From positions 1 to 5,948 of the forward strand of contig DUEF01000332.1 of NCBI GenBank assembly GCA_011176555.1: a DNA stretch of 5,948 nucleotides, written 5' to 3'. The stretch's first letter is position 1; every line of letters starts with the position of its first letter. Positions 1 through 5,948 of this stretch are shown one piece after another. Position numbers and translations under genes: made by a program. Below the pieces are notes generated by a model. The model made no database searches, was not told the origin of the DNA, and saw only the letters and a list, made by a program, of their open reading frames with translations. The stretch is from Caldilineae bacterium (GTDB lineage: Bacteria > Chloroflexota > Anaerolineae > J102).

Positions 1-1
1 C

Positions 2-739
2 CGCTTCGAGCGCTTATTGCACGCCAGTCTGTGGGGAAACCGGGTCGATTTGAGCCTGCCTGTGGCCGCGCATCTGGGCAGTAACCGCAGTAAGGAAGCC
101 GAGCGAGAGAACCTGCTGGTCGATGACACGCAAGCTGTCTGGGAGCACCTGCAAAAGGTCGAGCCAGCACAGATCGCCTTCCTCAGCGACAATTCCGGCA
201 CAGAGCTGCTCATGGACCTGGCGCTGGCCGATTTTCTGTTGAGCGAGCGCCTGGCGTCCAGTGTCACTCTCCATCTCAAACCGCAACCGTATTTCGTCTC
301 CGACACCATGCCGCAGGATGTATTCGACGGCATCGAGGTTATGGAACGAGGAGAAGAACGCACCCGAGCGCTGGCGGGGCGCATTCAGCAGCATCTCAAC
401 TCGGGCGGCTTGCGTCTCTCCACCCATTGGTTTTACCCCACCAGCCTCTTCTATTTCCAACTGCCTGATGATCTCCGGGCCGATCTGGCCGCCAACGATC
501 TGGTCATCGTCAAAGGAGACGCCAACTACCGGCGTTTGCACGGTGACGCGCACTGGCCCTACACCACGCCCTTCGATTATGTCGTTCGCTACTTTCCGGC
601 GCCGATGGTGGCGCTGCGTACACTCAAAGGCGAACACGCTGTCGGGTTGTCAGCACAACAGGTCGAGCAACTGCCAAAACAAGACCCCGACTGGCTGGTC
701 AACGGGAAGCGCGGGGTGATTCAAGCGCGGCGGGCCTAA
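2..739 (+). CDS. DUF89 / ARMT1-like damage-control phosphatase, 5' end outside the window
   Basis: This is a metal-dependent phosphatase of the DUF89 family, closest to the ARMT1-like subgroup, whose characterised members hydrolyse sugar phosphates such as fructose 1-phosphate. The frame is open to the left edge, so only the last 245 residues are visible. Full-length members have about 400 residues, so the in-frame TTG at 17 is unlikely to be the true start. Visible landmarks are LWGNRVDLS near the left edge and the metal-binding pair Asp-Asn of SDNSGTE at 188-193. The third metal ligand, Asp of FVSD, is at 302-304, exactly 38 residues after the first Asp, as I recall for ARMT1. KGDANYRR at 512-535 and LRTLKGE near the C-terminus also match ARMT1. 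The protein is probably cytosolic. azlC starts 4 nt after the stop, suggesting co-transcription. The family call is firm; the substrate is unknown. Confidence 0.88.
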   Translation, partial: RFERLLHASLWGNRVDLSLPVAAHLGSNRSKEAERENLLVDDTQAVWEHLQKVEPAQIAFLSDNSGTELLMDLALADFLLSERLASSVTLHLKPQPYFVSDTMPQDVFDGIEVMERGEERTRALAGRIQQHLNSGGLRLSTHWFYPTSLFYFQLPDDLRADLAANDLVIVKGDANYRRLHGDAHWPYTTPFDYVVRYFPAPMVALRTLKGEHAVGLSAQQVEQLPKQDPDWLVNGKRGVIQARRA

Positions 740-743
740 CCCG

Positions 744-1430
744 ATGACCTCTGCACGTCAGGAGCTGCTGGCAGGCATCAGAGCCGAGATGCCCGTCACC
801 CTGGGCGTCACCCCCTTCGGTTTGATCTATGGCGTGCTGGCGACAGCGGCCGGCTTGCCGCCAATCCTGGCCATAGCGATGTCCTCCGTGGTTTTTGCCG
901 GCTCAGCGCAGTTCATCGGCGCACAACTTTTCGGCGTGGGAACTCCGGGGATCATCATTGTTCTCACAACGTTCGTCGTCAATTTGCGCCATGCCTTGTA
1001 CAGCTTTTCCATGGCCCCCTATCTCCAGCGATTACCTCTGCGCTGGCGATGGCTGTTGGCCTACCTGTTGACCGATGAAGCCTATGCCGTGACCATCGGC
1101 CATTATCGTGATGAGAGCAAAGCTCTAGATCACAAACACTGGTTTTTCCTGGGGAGCGGGTTGACGCTGTGGATAGTCTGGCAACTGACCACGATTGTCG
1201 GTGTAGCATTGGGCGCGCAAATCCCGCCGACGTGGGCGCTCGATTTCACTTTGGCGCTAACATTCATCGGCCTAGTCATCCCAGCACTACAGGATCGCCC
1301 GAACATCGCCGCCGCCCTAACAGCGGGCGTTGTGGCGGTGCTGTCATTCAATCTACCCTACAAACTGGGATTGCTCATCGCCTCCCTCAGTGGCATCCTG
1401 GTCGGAGTGTGGATGGAGCGGAGAGCATGA
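744..1430 (+). CDS. azlC: AzlC family branched-chain amino acid exporter, large subunit
   Basis: This is the large membrane subunit of the AzlCD exporter, which in characterised systems exports branched-chain amino acids and toxic analogues such as 4-azaleucine. The 228-residue length is normal for the family. Diagnostic stretches are GVTPFGLIYG (21-30), FAGSAQF (51-57), NLRHALYS (80-87) and TDEAYA (110-115). Hydrophobic segments lie at about 19-38, 41-60, 66-88, 101-120, 135-158, 164-182 and 187-222, and several of these are re-entrant or paired helices. The ATG at 744 lies 4 nt after the upstream stop and has no strong Shine-Dalgarno, which suggests translational coupling to the DUF89 gene. 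The stop overlaps the azlD start (ATGA). The exact substrate cannot be read from sequence; some AzlCD pairs may export other amino acids. Confidence 0.93.
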   Translation: MTSARQELLAGIRAEMPVTLGVTPFGLIYGVLATAAGLPPILAIAMSSVVFAGSAQFIGAQLFGVGTPGIIIVLTTFVVNLRHALYSFSMAPYLQRLPLRWRWLLAYLLTDEAYAVTIGHYRDESKALDHKHWFFLGSGLTLWIVWQLTTIVGVALGAQIPPTWALDFTLALTFIGLVIPALQDRPNIAAALTAGVVAVLSFNLPYKLGLLIASLSGILVGVWMERRA

Positions 1431-1747
1431 CGACGGCCTTCCTCACCATCTTGGGCATGGGTCTGGTCACCTATCTCACCCGACTAGCGCCCATGTGGCT
1501 GTATACACGCCTGAAGATACCCCTTTGGATGCGCCAGGCCATGCGCTATGTCCCCACCGCAGTGCTGACAGCCATTATCTTCACCGAAGTGTTGCTTCCC
1601 AACGGAACTCCTGACCTCTCGATCCACAATGCACGCCTACTTTCGGCCTTGCTGGCTGCCTTCATTGCCTGGCGAACAGGAAACGTTTTGGCGACGATCG
1701 CGGTGGGAATGATTACGTTGTGGATTCTTCAAGCCATCGGTCTTTAA
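1427..1747 (+). CDS. azlD: AzlD family branched-chain amino acid exporter, small subunit
   Basis: This is the small membrane partner of AzlC, and both subunits are needed for export in characterised systems. The reading frame extends upstream inside azlC. The ATG at 1427 is chosen because it forms the ATGA overlap with the azlC stop, has GGAG at 1415-1418 eight nt upstream, and gives 106 residues, the usual AzlD length. The family signature is visible as TYLTRLAP (15-22) and RYVPTAVLTAI (40-50). Hydrophobic segments run at about 3-25, 42-57, 70-82 and 86-105. The 100-nt gap that follows probably ends the operon, although no T-tailed hairpin terminator is visible there. Confidence 0.93.
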   Translation: MTTAFLTILGMGLVTYLTRLAPMWLYTRLKIPLWMRQAMRYVPTAVLTAIIFTEVLLPNGTPDLSIHNARLLSALLAAFIAWRTGNVLATIAVGMITLWILQAIGL

Positions 1748-1834
1748 CAATTTGGTCACCCAATATGACATAGCTCATAGCATCAAGTTAGAGTTTCCCG
1801 TACACTGTTATCATCAGAGAAACATACATCCATC

Positions 1835-1840
1835 GGGGAG
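1835..1840 (+). promoter_or_regulatory. Ribosome binding site fixing the start of the iron-sulfur protein
   Basis: GGGGAG lies 7 nt before the ATG at 1848. It supports that start over the in-frame TTG at 1752, which would add 32 residues of unlikely composition and begin 4 nt after the azlD stop. Confidence 0.7.
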
Positions 1841-1847
1841 CTCGAAC

Positions 1848-2771
1848 ATGACTGAGAAACGTCGAATCACACCCATCGCCCCCTCCACCCGGGCCTTTAT
1901 CGAGGAGGCTCGCCACGCCCCAAATTACTCCTGGAAGGATTTCATCCACGGCTACGTCTACGCTCGTTGGCCCTACCTGTACATCGGCACAGGCGTCGGT
2001 GAGTCGCGCCTGGCCCACATTCTCGGCCCGATTCTTGCCTGGCTCAGCCGATTTAGGCCTTCCCCACCAGAGGATGCTCCCAACCGCCCGACCTTCGCTA
2101 ACGGCTACCACGGCAAAGTGGTGACGTTGGACGCGGCCAAGCAACTGGTTTCAGTCGATCAGGATATCAGCCTCACCAACCTGGAGCACGTCATCCCCTT
2201 CGAAAAAGCGCGCGACATCATCTTCACCGACCCCGATCACATCGCCGTGCTCGATTGCCCCTGCCGCGCCTCCCGCCCCGACCCCTGCCTGCCCCTTGAT
2301 GTCTGTCTGATCGTAGGCGAACCTTTCGCTGGCTTCATCCTCGAACACAACCCAGAGCGGGCCCGCGCCATCACCAGCGATGAGGCCATCTCCATCCTCA
2401 GCGCCGAACATGAACGGGGCCACGTGCACCATGCTTACTTCAAGGACGCCATGCTGGGCCGCTTCTACGCCATCTGCAACTGCTGCGCCTGCTGCTGCGG
2501 CGCTATGCAAGCCACGCGCAACGGCATCCCCATGATCATCCCCTCGGGCTATGTGGCGCTGGTCGAGCCAGACAACTGCATCGGTTGTGAAACATGCGCC
2601 AGGTATTGTCAATTCGGTGCACTCTCCCTAGACGATGACTTCGTCATTTCCGTGGACGAGTCCGCCTGCATGGGTTGCGGCGTATGTGTGGACAAATGCA
2701 AAAATGAGGCGCTCAGTCTGGTCCTCGATCCGAACCGGGTCGCGCCATTGGAGCTACAGCAACTTATGTGA
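1848..2771 (+). CDS. Cysteine-rich 4Fe-4S dicluster ferredoxin-like protein
   Basis: This is an iron-sulfur electron-transfer protein of 307 residues that I recognise only as a type; I have no gene name for it. The C-terminus has two 4Fe-4S motifs, C244-xx-C247-xx-C250-xxx-C254 and C274-xx-C277-xx-C280-xxx-C284. In both, the usual proline after the fourth cysteine is replaced (by Gln and Lys). Upstream are CPCR with C137 and C139 followed by C147 and C153, and a dense run CNCCACCC (210-217). That run resembles the NCC-x-CCC motif of ferredoxin-like proteins from anaerobes. These cysteines could hold at least one more cluster. The first 130 residues show HGYVYARWPYLYIG (34-47) and a hydrophobic stretch at about 55-66. 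No signal peptide or twin-arginine motif is visible, so the protein is probably cytoplasmic, perhaps membrane-associated. It stands alone, without a catalytic partner beside it. TATCAT at 1809-1814 is a possible -10 box, but no convincing -35 is present. Confidence 0.85.
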   Translation: MTEKRRITPIAPSTRAFIEEARHAPNYSWKDFIHGYVYARWPYLYIGTGVGESRLAHILGPILAWLSRFRPSPPEDAPNRPTFANGYHGKVVTLDAAKQLVSVDQDISLTNLEHVIPFEKARDIIFTDPDHIAVLDCPCRASRPDPCLPLDVCLIVGEPFAGFILEHNPERARAITSDEAISILSAEHERGHVHHAYFKDAMLGRFYAICNCCACCCGAMQATRNGIPMIIPSGYVALVEPDNCIGCETCARYCQFGALSLDDDFVISVDESACMGCGVCVDKCKNEALSLVLDPNRVAPLELQQLM

Positions 2772-2777
2772 TATAAC
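2748..2777 (+). promoter_or_regulatory. Candidate extended -10 promoter for the transporter gene
   Basis: TG-A-TATAAC spans 2769-2777, a near-consensus extended -10 box that overlaps the TGA stop of the upstream gene. A weak -35 (TTGGAG, 2748-2753) sits 18 nt upstream. Predicted transcription would begin at about 2783-2785, the left edge of the stem-loop that follows. The call rests on sequence match alone. Confidence 0.35.
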
Positions 2778-2782
2778 TCTCT

Positions 2783-2814
2783 TGTTCTGAACCGTGACGA
2801 TCACGTTCGCAACA
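2783..2814 (+). promoter_or_regulatory. Imperfect stem-loop in the transporter leader
   Basis: TGTT (2783-2786) pairs with AACA (2811-2814). After a C-C mismatch and a T-G wobble, GAAC (2789-2792) pairs with GTTC (2805-2808). Past a bulged C, GTGA (2794-2797) pairs with TCAC (2801-2804) around a CGA loop. The right arm ends at the base where the Shine-Dalgarno begins. There is no T-run, so it is not a standard terminator. It could be a leader RNA structure or a dyad operator. Confidence 0.4.
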
Positions 2815-2819
2815 GGGGA
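2814..2819 (+). promoter_or_regulatory. Ribosome binding site fixing the transporter start
   Basis: AGGGGA at 2814-2819 is 8 nt before the ATG at 2828 but only 2 nt before the in-frame TTG at 2822. The ATG is therefore the better start. Its first base overlaps the last base of the stem-loop. Confidence 0.65.
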
Positions 2820-2827
2820 AGTTGCCC

Positions 2828-5128
2828 ATGGCGCACGTCTCCCGGAAACTAACTAACTCATTCGAAGGCGCACTGGCCGGCGGCGGTGATCCAGCCACCT
2901 CGCCACTCTACGTCTTTGGGCCATTCCTGCGGCTGATCGTGGTGGCGGGCGTAGCGTCAGTCACGTTTGGCGCGAGCGTATGGCTGGTGGTGATGACCAT
3001 CGCCATGGTGTCGGCCATGTACCGGCTGGTGATGGCCTGGGTGGTGGACGGCAGCGGGGGCAGCGGGTTGAGCGAGGAGGAATTCGGCGGCTGGGCGGTC
3101 AAACTCAACGCCAGCATCACCTTTATCGAATATACTTTGACCTTCCTGGTGAGCATGGCGGCGCTGGTCACTTTTATCGCCGACCGTTTCCCGTTTTTGA
3201 ACGAAAGCCTGGCCGGCATCCAATACCGCACCCTGGTCGCCATCGTCCTGAGCGTGCTCACCGGCTGGTTGGTCAATCGCGGCCCCAAAATGGCGGCGAG
3301 GGCATTTGGTCCGGCCACAGCAGGCGTTCTCATCTTGCTGTGGGTGATGGTTTTCGCCACCATCTGGAAACTGGGCTTCCGCCTGCCGCACTTCGATCTC
3401 GCCGCGTTCACGCCCGGGTACATCGGCTACACGTTTGGCGGCTACGCCCGCATCCTGGCCGTGATGACCGGCATCGAGATCTTCGCCAATCTGGTGGCGG
3501 CCTACGATGGCCCTCCCGCGGAAAAGAGCCGCAAAGCCTTCGGCAGCCTGCTGATCATCATGGGAACCACCGGCGTCACCATGCTGATCGTGGGCCCGGC
3601 CATCTTCGATCTCTCCGACCCCACCAACCCCCACGTCTCGGTTTTCACTCAGACCATGGATCAGCTTCTGCCGGCCCCGCTGCCCTACATCGGCACCCTG
3701 GTGGGGGTGGCCGTGCTGCTCTCGGCTTCGGCGGCCAGCGCCCAGGGCCTGCAAAACCTGGCCCTCGGGCTCAAATACCGCCACTACATCCCCGCCATTT
3801 TGGGCCAGCGCAACCGCTTCGACGTGGCCGACAAGCCGGTGTGGATCGAAGTGGCCATCGTCGCCCTCTGTTTCCTCCTCTTCGGCACGCACGAGGAGAC
3901 CTACCTGGCCATCTACGCCGCAGGCGTATTCATCCTCCTCAGCATGACCGGCTGGGCGGCGACCAAGCGCCTGCTGCGGCATCTGGGCGAGCAGTTTGAT
4001 TTCGGTCACGCCGCCGCCCTGGCGGGAACCATTATCGCCGCTATCCTTACAACCGGGGCCACTCTCATCATTTTCTACGAACGCTTCACCGAGGGCGCCT
4101 GGACCTACCTACTGTTTATTCCCATCCTCTATTTCACTTTCGATATCTTCCGACGGCGGTTGGGCGATCCCACGCCGGTCGAGGACAAACTGGGGCGCTT
4201 GGTGGCCGAACGACGCTACCTGCAACCCTTCCAGGACGACCCCGAACACACCGAGACCAGGAGCCTCGAACATGTGTTGCTGCCACTGGATGGTTCAGCC
4301 TTTGCCGAACAAGCGCTGCCGGTGGCGCAATCACTCGCCCAAACCTTCGGCGCCCGCCTCACCCTGATGTCAGTGGAGCCGGCCGAACCCCCGCGCTCCT
4401 TGCTGCCCCTGCAACCACGCAGACCCCAGTCCATGCGAGGCGGAACCCTGGAACGGGAAGAGTACCTGGGACAGATCGAAGCGCTGCTGTACAACAGCGG
4501 ACTGCAGGTGAACACCAACGTCACTAGCGGGCATATCGCCGATGAAATCGTCAACCTCGCCAGCGATGGCCGGATGGATGTGATCGTGATGAGCACCAGC
4601 GGCAGGTCGGGGTTAGAACGTTTTTTGATCGGCAGTGTGGCCAATGAAGTGATCCAGTTTGCCACCAGGCCTATCCTCCTCGTGCGCCCCACCGACATCT
4701 GGCGCAGTCGCAGCAGCCAGTTCAAGCGCCTGCTGGTTTCGCTCGACGGTTCGGTGGAGGCGGAAGAGGTGTTGCCCTATGCACGCACCATCGCCCAGCG
4801 CTACCGCAGTACGATTCTACTGCTCTCGGTGCCGGAAACCGTAGAATCGGAGGAAGAACAGACCCAACTCCGTCATTATTTAGATGAAGTGGCGATCTCA
4901 CTGCAAGCTACCGGACTATCGGCCGAGTCGATGGTGACGGGCTCAGGGCCAGCGCGCACCATCGTCTCCGTGAGCGAAACGGAAGCGGCGGACCTGATCA
5001 TGATGGCCACGCACGGCAGGAGCCGGATGGGACGGATGATGGTGGGAAGTGTGGCGGATCGGGTGGTGAGGCAGACCACAGCGCCGGTGTTCCTGGTCCC
5101 GGTGCCGGAGCGACGTTTAGCGGGATAG
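2828..5128 (+). CDS. APC-superfamily KimA/KUP-like permease with two C-terminal universal stress protein domains
   Basis: This is an inner-membrane transporter of 766 residues. Residues 1-445 form the permease, with about 12 hydrophobic segments (roughly 27-45, 48-70, 93-118, 133-150, 160-184, 200-226, 237-262, 286-303, 338-354, 357-378, 394-418, 424-442). GDPATSPLYVF (20-30) mirrors the KUP motif GDIGTSPLYVF. Its Asp21 and Tyr28 are 7 apart, like the K+-contacting Asp and Tyr of KUP and KimA. EYTLTFLVS (101-109) and RFTEGAW (419-425) also resemble KimA-type permeases, so a cation, probably K+, is a reasonable substrate; an amino acid is the alternative. Two USP domains follow in the cytoplasm. 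USP1 (about 481-628) has LDGS at 487-490 and the nucleotide-loop motif GRSGLERFLIGS at 592-603. USP2 (about 632-766) has LDGS at 639-642 and GRSRMGRMMVGS at 730-741, with Arg733 where Gly is usual. The ATG at 2828 fits the ribosome binding site. The domain call is firm; the substrate is inferred. Confidence 0.85.
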   Translation: MAHVSRKLTNSFEGALAGGGDPATSPLYVFGPFLRLIVVAGVASVTFGASVWLVVMTIAMVSAMYRLVMAWVVDGSGGSGLSEEEFGGWAVKLNASITFIEYTLTFLVSMAALVTFIADRFPFLNESLAGIQYRTLVAIVLSVLTGWLVNRGPKMAARAFGPATAGVLILLWVMVFATIWKLGFRLPHFDLAAFTPGYIGYTFGGYARILAVMTGIEIFANLVAAYDGPPAEKSRKAFGSLLIIMGTTGVTMLIVGPAIFDLSDPTNPHVSVFTQTMDQLLPAPLPYIGTLVGVAVLLSASAASAQGLQNLALGLKYRHYIPAILGQRNRFDVADKPVWIEVAIVALCFLLFGTHEETYLAIYAAGVFILLSMTGWAATKRLLRHLGEQFDFGHAAALAGTIIAAILTTGATLIIFYERFTEGAWTYLLFIPILYFTFDIFRRRLGDPTPVEDKLGRLVAERRYLQPFQDDPEHTETRSLEHVLLPLDGSAFAEQALPVAQSLAQTFGARLTLMSVEPAEPPRSLLPLQPRRPQSMRGGTLEREEYLGQIEALLYNSGLQVNTNVTSGHIADEIVNLASDGRMDVIVMSTSGRSGLERFLIGSVANEVIQFATRPILLVRPTDIWRSRSSQFKRLLVSLDGSVEAEEVLPYARTIAQRYRSTILLLSVPETVESEEEQTQLRHYLDEVAISLQATGLSAESMVTGSGPARTIVSVSETEAADLIMMATHGRSRMGRMMVGSVADRVVRQTTAPVFLVPVPERRLAG

Positions 5129-5194
5129 AATGCGTACGGGCGAAGCTGACGCTACAGCAATTTCCCGATACATTTGCGGACGCCTGAAACATCG

Positions 5195-5338
5195 ATGAGT
5201 TCATTCATTTCAACACAACTACGATCCCACATTTACCAGTTGGACTCGGGACGTTGCGCGTATTGCCGGGCGCCAGCAGAACTGACGGTTACACGCTTTG
5301 AAGTCGATCATATCGATCCACTTAGTTTGAACGGATAA
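5195..5338 (+). pseudogene. Truncated HNH endonuclease remnant, N-terminal part only
   Basis: A 47-codon open frame begins with ATG at 5195 and ends with TAA at 5336. It reads MSSFISTQLRSHIYQ, then RCAYCRAP, then FEVDHIDPLSLNG, and stops. This is the standard start of small HNH nucleases: a helix, a zinc-binding CxxC, and the D/E-H-I-x-P first half of the HNH motif. The usual continuation is absent: Gly-Gly, then the Asn-Asn-Leu segment and the final C-x-x-C-N, about 30-40 residues more. Only 9 nt separate the stop from the thioredoxin ATG, so the missing part is not in another frame nearby. The fragment lacks the catalytic second half and should be inactive. No strong Shine-Dalgarno precedes it. 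It looks like a gene decayed by deletion. Confidence 0.65.
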
Positions 5339-5347
5339 ACCAAAACT

Positions 5348-5875
5348 ATGACCCCAGAAGCCTTTTTCAAGCATATCGAACAGAGCGACAAACCCATCAT
5401 CGTGGATGTGTGGGCGCCATGGTGCGGCCCGTGTCGCCGCATGGAACCGATCCTGGATGAACTCGGGACGCAGTACGCAGGCAGGATCGAAGTGTACAAA
5501 TTGAATGCGGATGAATCCCAGCCGGTGGTCAAGGCCCTGAGCGTGCTCGGCTTGCCCACCACCATCGTCTACCGAAACGGGAAGGAGTTGGGGCGGCGAA
5601 CGGGCGCATTGGGGCGGGCGGATCTGGCGGGGATCTTCGAGGCGGCCCTGACGGAGAGCGCCACCAGCATCCCCGGCATGAGTCGCAACGCCCGGCTATT
5701 TCGCCTGGCCCTGGCGACCGTCGTTCTCGTCCTCGCCATCGTCCTGAACAGCGGCTGGCCCGCGTATGTCGTTGCGGGTGTGCTCTTCTTCCTGGCGCTG
5801 AGCGACAAAATCGCCCCCTGGCGCAAGTTCAAGAATTGGCTCGTGCGCAAGTTGGTGGCCGCGTCGCAGGGGTAG
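5348..5875 (+). CDS. Thioredoxin with C-terminal membrane anchor
   Basis: This is a thiol-disulfide oxidoreductase of 175 residues. Residues 1-103 form a thioredoxin fold with the active site W25-C26-G27-P28-C29 and the cis-proline Pro70 in GLPTT. There is no signal peptide before the fold. A linker leads to two hydrophobic helices (about 117-134 and 137-152) and a basic tail with several Lys and Arg. The hairpin resembles the DUF2892 membrane domain (NARLFRLALA, then a short turn at SGWP). The thioredoxin would then sit in the cytoplasm, tethered to the membrane, since both ends are on the same side and the tail is positive. An in-frame TAA at 5336-5338 means the ATG at 5348 is the first possible ATG. 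The Shine-Dalgarno is poor. Most thioredoxins are about 105-110 residues, so the anchor is an addition. The membrane-tethered role and partner are inferred. Confidence 0.88.
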   Translation: MTPEAFFKHIEQSDKPIIVDVWAPWCGPCRRMEPILDELGTQYAGRIEVYKLNADESQPVVKALSVLGLPTTIVYRNGKELGRRTGALGRADLAGIFEAALTESATSIPGMSRNARLFRLALATVVLVLAIVLNSGWPAYVVAGVLFFLALSDKIAPWRKFKNWLVRKLVAASQG

Positions 5876-5888
5876 CAGTAAATTTTGG

Positions 5889-5948
5889 TATTGGGTATTG
5901 GATATTCGCAGAGCGGCGTGCAGAATACCCAATATCCAATACCCAATA
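5889..5948 (+). repeat. 18-bp perfect inverted repeat with internal direct repeats
   Basis: TATTGGGTATTGGATATT at 5889-5906 is the exact reverse complement of 5931-5948, separated by a 24-nt spacer. The right side also holds AATACCCAATA twice (5924-5934 and 5938-5948, period 14). The right arm reaches the window edge, so the repeat may extend. It starts 13 nt after the thioredoxin stop. The AT-rich stem and the lack of a visible T-run argue against a classic terminator. A dispersed intergenic repeat or the end of a small mobile element is more likely. Confidence 0.75.

Noticed and set aside
17..19. TTG at 17 as the true start of the DUF89 gene
   Set aside because: The frame is open to the left edge with family-like residues before it, and the protein would lack the N-terminal domain found in ARMT1-like enzymes.
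1764..1779. TATGA/TCATA short inverted repeat after azlD as an operator or terminator
   Set aside because: Arms of 5 bp in AT-rich intergenic DNA arise easily by chance, and there is no T-run.
1752..1847. Upstream TTG start for the iron-sulfur protein
   Set aside because: It has no Shine-Dalgarno, the extra 32 residues resemble translated intergenic DNA, and the ATG at 1848 has GGGGAG at good spacing.
2980..3999. Plus-strand open frame of 339 codons overlapping the transporter
   Set aside because: It is a Gly/Arg/His-rich shadow frame with no domain and no ribosome site, lying wholly inside the permease.
2957..4009. Minus-strand open frame of 350 codons inside the transporter gene
   Set aside because: The translation is rich in His, Gly, Gln and Asp without recognisable motifs, as expected from the antisense of a GC-rich membrane protein gene. 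The + strand frame has clear family motifs.
5569..5946. Minus-strand open frame of 125 codons over the thioredoxin and the terminal repeat
   Set aside because: It starts within the inverted repeat and runs antisense to a clear thioredoxin anchor, with no motifs of its own.
1..5948. CRISPR array, tRNA, rRNA, transposase or phage genes
   Set aside because: No regularly spaced repeats, cloverleaf-like segments or recombinase motifs were seen on either strand.

Overview
The window is GC-rich, roughly 60% by eye, and its genes lie head to tail on the + strand. The mix of families is typical of Chloroflexota (Anaerolineae/Caldilineae-type) genomes: an ARMT1-like DUF89 phosphatase, AzlCD, a cysteine-rich 4Fe-4S protein, an APC permease fused to two universal stress domains, a membrane-tethered thioredoxin and an HNH relic. 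That placement is inference from gene content, because no rRNA or other marker is present.

Layout. (1) Bases 2-1747 hold a tight three-gene unit. It contains the C-terminal part of a DUF89/ARMT1-like metal-dependent phosphatase (cut by the window edge), azlC 4 nt after it, and azlD overlapping azlC by ATGA. (2) After a 100-nt gap, 1848-2771 encodes a 307-residue iron-sulfur protein. It has two ferredoxin-type 4Fe-4S motifs at the C-terminus and two further cysteine clusters upstream of them. (3) A 56-nt gap carries a candidate extended -10 promoter and an imperfect stem-loop just before the ribosome binding site. Then 2828-5128 encodes a 766-residue APC-superfamily transporter of KimA/KUP character, with two universal stress protein (USP) domains at its C-terminus. 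(4) The gap 5129-5347 contains a 47-codon remnant of an HNH endonuclease (5195-5338). (5) 5348-5875 encodes a thioredoxin with a C-terminal two-helix membrane anchor. (6) The last 60 bases form an 18-bp perfect inverted repeat with internal direct repeats, probably one copy of a dispersed element.

How the genes may work together. AzlC and AzlD form a two-subunit exporter of branched-chain amino acids, and the DUF89 enzyme is probably co-transcribed with them. The iron-sulfur protein and the thioredoxin suggest redox functions. The transporter-USP fusion suggests ion or amino-acid uptake gated by a nucleotide bound in the cytoplasm. I see no evidence that the whole window forms one pathway, and I found no CRISPR array, tRNA, rRNA or transposase. 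The most noteworthy points are the KimA/KUP-like transporter with tandem USP domains and its structured leader, and the HNH relic.
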